From: Bradyrhizobium sp. 138
GTDB taxonomy: Bacteria > Pseudomonadota > Alphaproteobacteria > Rhizobiales > Xanthobacteraceae
DNA: 64,000 nucleotides
Direction: 5' to 3'
NCBI RefSeq assembly: GCF_023074075.1
Contig: NZ_JADPKT010000070.1
Span: 1-64,000 of the forward strand
A model generated the notes under the pieces. The model worked only from the letters and a program-made list of their open reading frames with translations. It searched no databases and was not told where the DNA came from. Position numbers and translations under genes: made by a program. Position 1 is the first letter of the stretch; each line of letters starts with the position of its first letter. Positions 62,459 to 64,000 of the stretch are shown here, one piece after another.

Positions 62459-63451
62459 ATGACCAATCGCGCCAATATCGCCTGTCTCGGAGCGGGCCGC
62501 ATGGGGCGCGGCATAGCCGTTGCGTTCGCCTATGCCGGGCACAAGGTCACGATGATCGACGTCAAGGCGCGCTCCGCGGAGGAGTTCGCCAAGCTGGAGG
62601 CGGACGCGCTGGGCGAAGTCGGCAAGACCTTTGCCAGCCTGTCGAAGCTGGGACTGCTGACCGAAGCGGATGTTGATCCGCTGATCGCGCGGGTCGCGTT
62701 GGTGCCGGCGAGCCAAAGCGGCGCGGCGTTGGCTGAGGCTGGCATGATCTTCGAGGGCGTCCCCGAAGTCGTCGAGCTCAAGCGCGAGGTGCTGGGGACG
62801 GCTTCAAAGCAAGTCGGCCCTGACACGATCATCGCATCGACGACGTCGACCATCCTCGTCGACGACCTATCCGGCGCGATCGTGAACCCGCGCCGCTTCC
62901 TCAACGTGCATTGGCTCAACCCGGCCTATCTGATCCCGCTGGTCGAAGTTTCACCCGGCAAAGCCACGGATCCCGCCATTATCGACGAAGTCAAAGCTCT
63001 GCTCGAAGGCATCGGCAAGATGCCGGTCGTCTGCGCGGCGACGCCGGGCTTCATCGTTCCCCGCATCCAGGCGCTGGCGATGAACGAGGCGGCACGTATG
63101 GTCGAAGAAGGCGTCGCCAGCGCGGAAGAAATCGACAAAGCAATCCGCTACGGCTTTGGCTTCCGCTACGCCGTGCTCGGCCTGCTCGAATTCATCGACT
63201 GGGGTGGCGGCGACATCCTCTATTACGCAAGCCGCTATCTCGAAAGCGCGCTCGGCAGCGACCGCTATCGGGCGCCGGACGTCATTTCCCGCAACATGCA
63301 TGAAGGCCGGATCGGCCTGCGCACGGGCGCAGGCTTTCTCGATTATTCGGGAATGGACGTCGATGCCTATCGTGCCAAGCGCCTGCAGGCCATGGTCGAC
63401 CTGCTCCGGCACTTCGATCTGGCGCGCCCGCCGGTGCTCGATCGCAACTAG
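62459..63451 (+). CDS. 3-hydroxyacyl-CoA dehydrogenase
   Basis: A 330-aa enzyme of the two-domain HAD family. The Rossmann loop is CLGAGRMGRGIAVAFAYAGHK, the NAD-domain motif IIASTTSTILVDDLSG, and the catalytic His/Glu pair is likely in FLNVHWLNPAYLIPLVEV. The C-terminal dimerisation domain is complete. It follows the octopine-type dehydrogenase by three bases and is the last gene of the operon. Its 3' end overlaps the converging NicX-like gene by four bases. Confidence 0.92.
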   Translation: MTNRANIACLGAGRMGRGIAVAFAYAGHKVTMIDVKARSAEEFAKLEADALGEVGKTFASLSKLGLLTEADVDPLIARVALVPASQSGAALAEAGMIFEGVPEVVELKREVLGTASKQVGPDTIIASTTSTILVDDLSGAIVNPRRFLNVHWLNPAYLIPLVEVSPGKATDPAIIDEVKALLEGIGKMPVVCAATPGFIVPRIQALAMNEAARMVEEGVASAEEIDKAIRYGFGFRYAVLGLLEFIDWGGGDILYYASRYLESALGSDRYRAPDVISRNMHEGRIGLRTGAGFLDYSGMDVDAYRAKRLQAMVDLLRHFDLARPPVLDRN

Positions 63452-64000
63452 CCGAAGACGTCCTGAAGCACGCCCTCCCGTACCACGGCAACGCCATCGA
63501 GCTCGATCGTCGTTCCCATCATCGGCAGATCGAAATGCCCCGCCGTGTAGCGGCCAGCGAATTCGTTCGCGCCGGTCGAGAACAGGAAATTGCCGGAGAC
63601 TGCCCGGATCTCGGTGCCGTTGGTGTCGCGCTGGTCGTACATCGAAAGCGCTTCATAGCGCGCACTGGGGTTCATGCCGAAGCCGACATGCGACACCGCA
63701 TAGGCCTCGCAATCGCCCCAGGCGGCGAGATAGGCGCGCATCATGGCGGCATCCGTGCCCTCGCCTTCCAGCTCGACGACATAGTCGTCCTTCAACGTCA
63801 TCTTCACAGGTGAGGTCAGGTAGCGCTTGAACGTGAGATTGATGTCCCCGGGCGCCATCACCAGTGTGCCGTTGATGGTCCCGCTCTTGGGGAAGCTGAC
63901 GACGATGCCACCGGGCCAATGCGCCAGCGTGCCGGGCTTGTCGGTCCAGCCCCACACGCCCACAGTGGACGCACCGACCATGTCGACATCGAGCGCCGTG
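63448..64000 (-). CDS. NicX/M29-like protein, C-terminal part (partial)
   Basis: The frame stays open to the right edge, so only the C-terminal 184 or so codons are seen. The pattern SHVGFGMNPSARYEALSMYDQ, then NFLFSTGAN and HFDLPMMGTTIELDG resembles 2,5-dihydroxypyridine 5,6-dioxygenase (NicX) and its M29-aminopeptidase-fold relatives, where the Glu/His/Asp of these segments bind iron or another metal. A ring-opening role in an N-aromatic pathway is conceivable, but the N-terminal half is missing. It converges on and overlaps the 3-hydroxyacyl-CoA dehydrogenase gene by four bases. Confidence 0.7.
   Translation of the reverse strand, partial: TALDVDMVGASTVGVWGWTDKPGTLAHWPGGIVVSFPKSGTINGTLVMAPGDINLTFKRYLTSPVKMTLKDDYVVELEGEGTDAAMMRAYLAAWGDCEAYAVSHVGFGMNPSARYEALSMYDQRDTNGTEIRAVSGNFLFSTGANEFAGRYTAGHFDLPMMGTTIELDGVAVVREGVLQDVFG

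Overview
The window reads as part of the chromosome of a GC-rich alphaproteobacterium, most likely Bradyrhizobium or a close relative. This is an inference from gene content (CaiB/BaiF, Bug-receptor, TRAP and aromatic acyl-CoA genes, FnrN-type regulation, a beta-barrel Omp of the rhizobial type, W_rich_C modules) and from intergenic palindromes of a kind I associate with that genus. No rRNA, tRNA, CRISPR array, intact insertion sequence or phage was seen.

Layout. 1-16.3 kb is patchy. It holds an NAD-dependent epimerase, a family 2 glycosyltransferase and a polytopic membrane protein, then a serralysin-like M10 RTX protease with duplicated C-terminal modules, a CaiB/BaiF CoA-transferase (and a decayed copy of its 3' end 1.1 kb away), an Omp25-like porin, a tctCBA tricarboxylate-type transporter, and small or truncated genes including a shortened P63C-domain protein. 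16.3-22 kb is a glyoxylate/2-hydroxyacid module: serine-glyoxylate-type aminotransferase and a crotonase, divergent from a fused GlcD-GlcF-like oxidase and GlcG. 22.2-26 kb has two tandem paralogous glycosyltransferases converging on a radical SAM/SPASM-like gene. 26.1-38.9 kb has a caspase-fold TPR protein without its catalytic dyad, a molybdopterin oxidoreductase, a Bug receptor/molybdenum hydroxylase/ModA-like operon, and a TRAP transporter plus SDR operon divergent from a metal-dependent cyclase, with a perfect 25-nt palindrome between them.

38.9-47.3 kb looks like a low-oxygen or stress block: a Crp/Fnr regulator, a 41-aa membrane protein, a cysteine-bearing FnrN homologue broken by a one-base frameshift, an NDP-forming acyl-CoA synthetase/GNAT fusion, a universal stress protein, a phosphotransferase/P-loop kinase (also broken by a one-base frameshift) and a CHAD protein. 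FNR/FixK-type boxes lie in front of several of them.

47.3-64 kb is an aromatic acyl-CoA catabolic region that I read as 2-aminobenzoate (anthranilate) degradation by the CoA-dependent monooxygenase/reductase route: ligase, RidA, MarR regulator, periplasmic binding protein, flavin monooxygenase-OYE fusion, crotonase, SDR, thioesterase-like hydrolase, acyl-CoA dehydrogenase, second ligase, octopine-type dehydrogenase and 3-hydroxyacyl-CoA dehydrogenase. Six copies of one AT-rich near-palindrome sit in front of its transcription units and are the best candidate for the MarR operator. A NicX/M29-like gene runs off the right edge.
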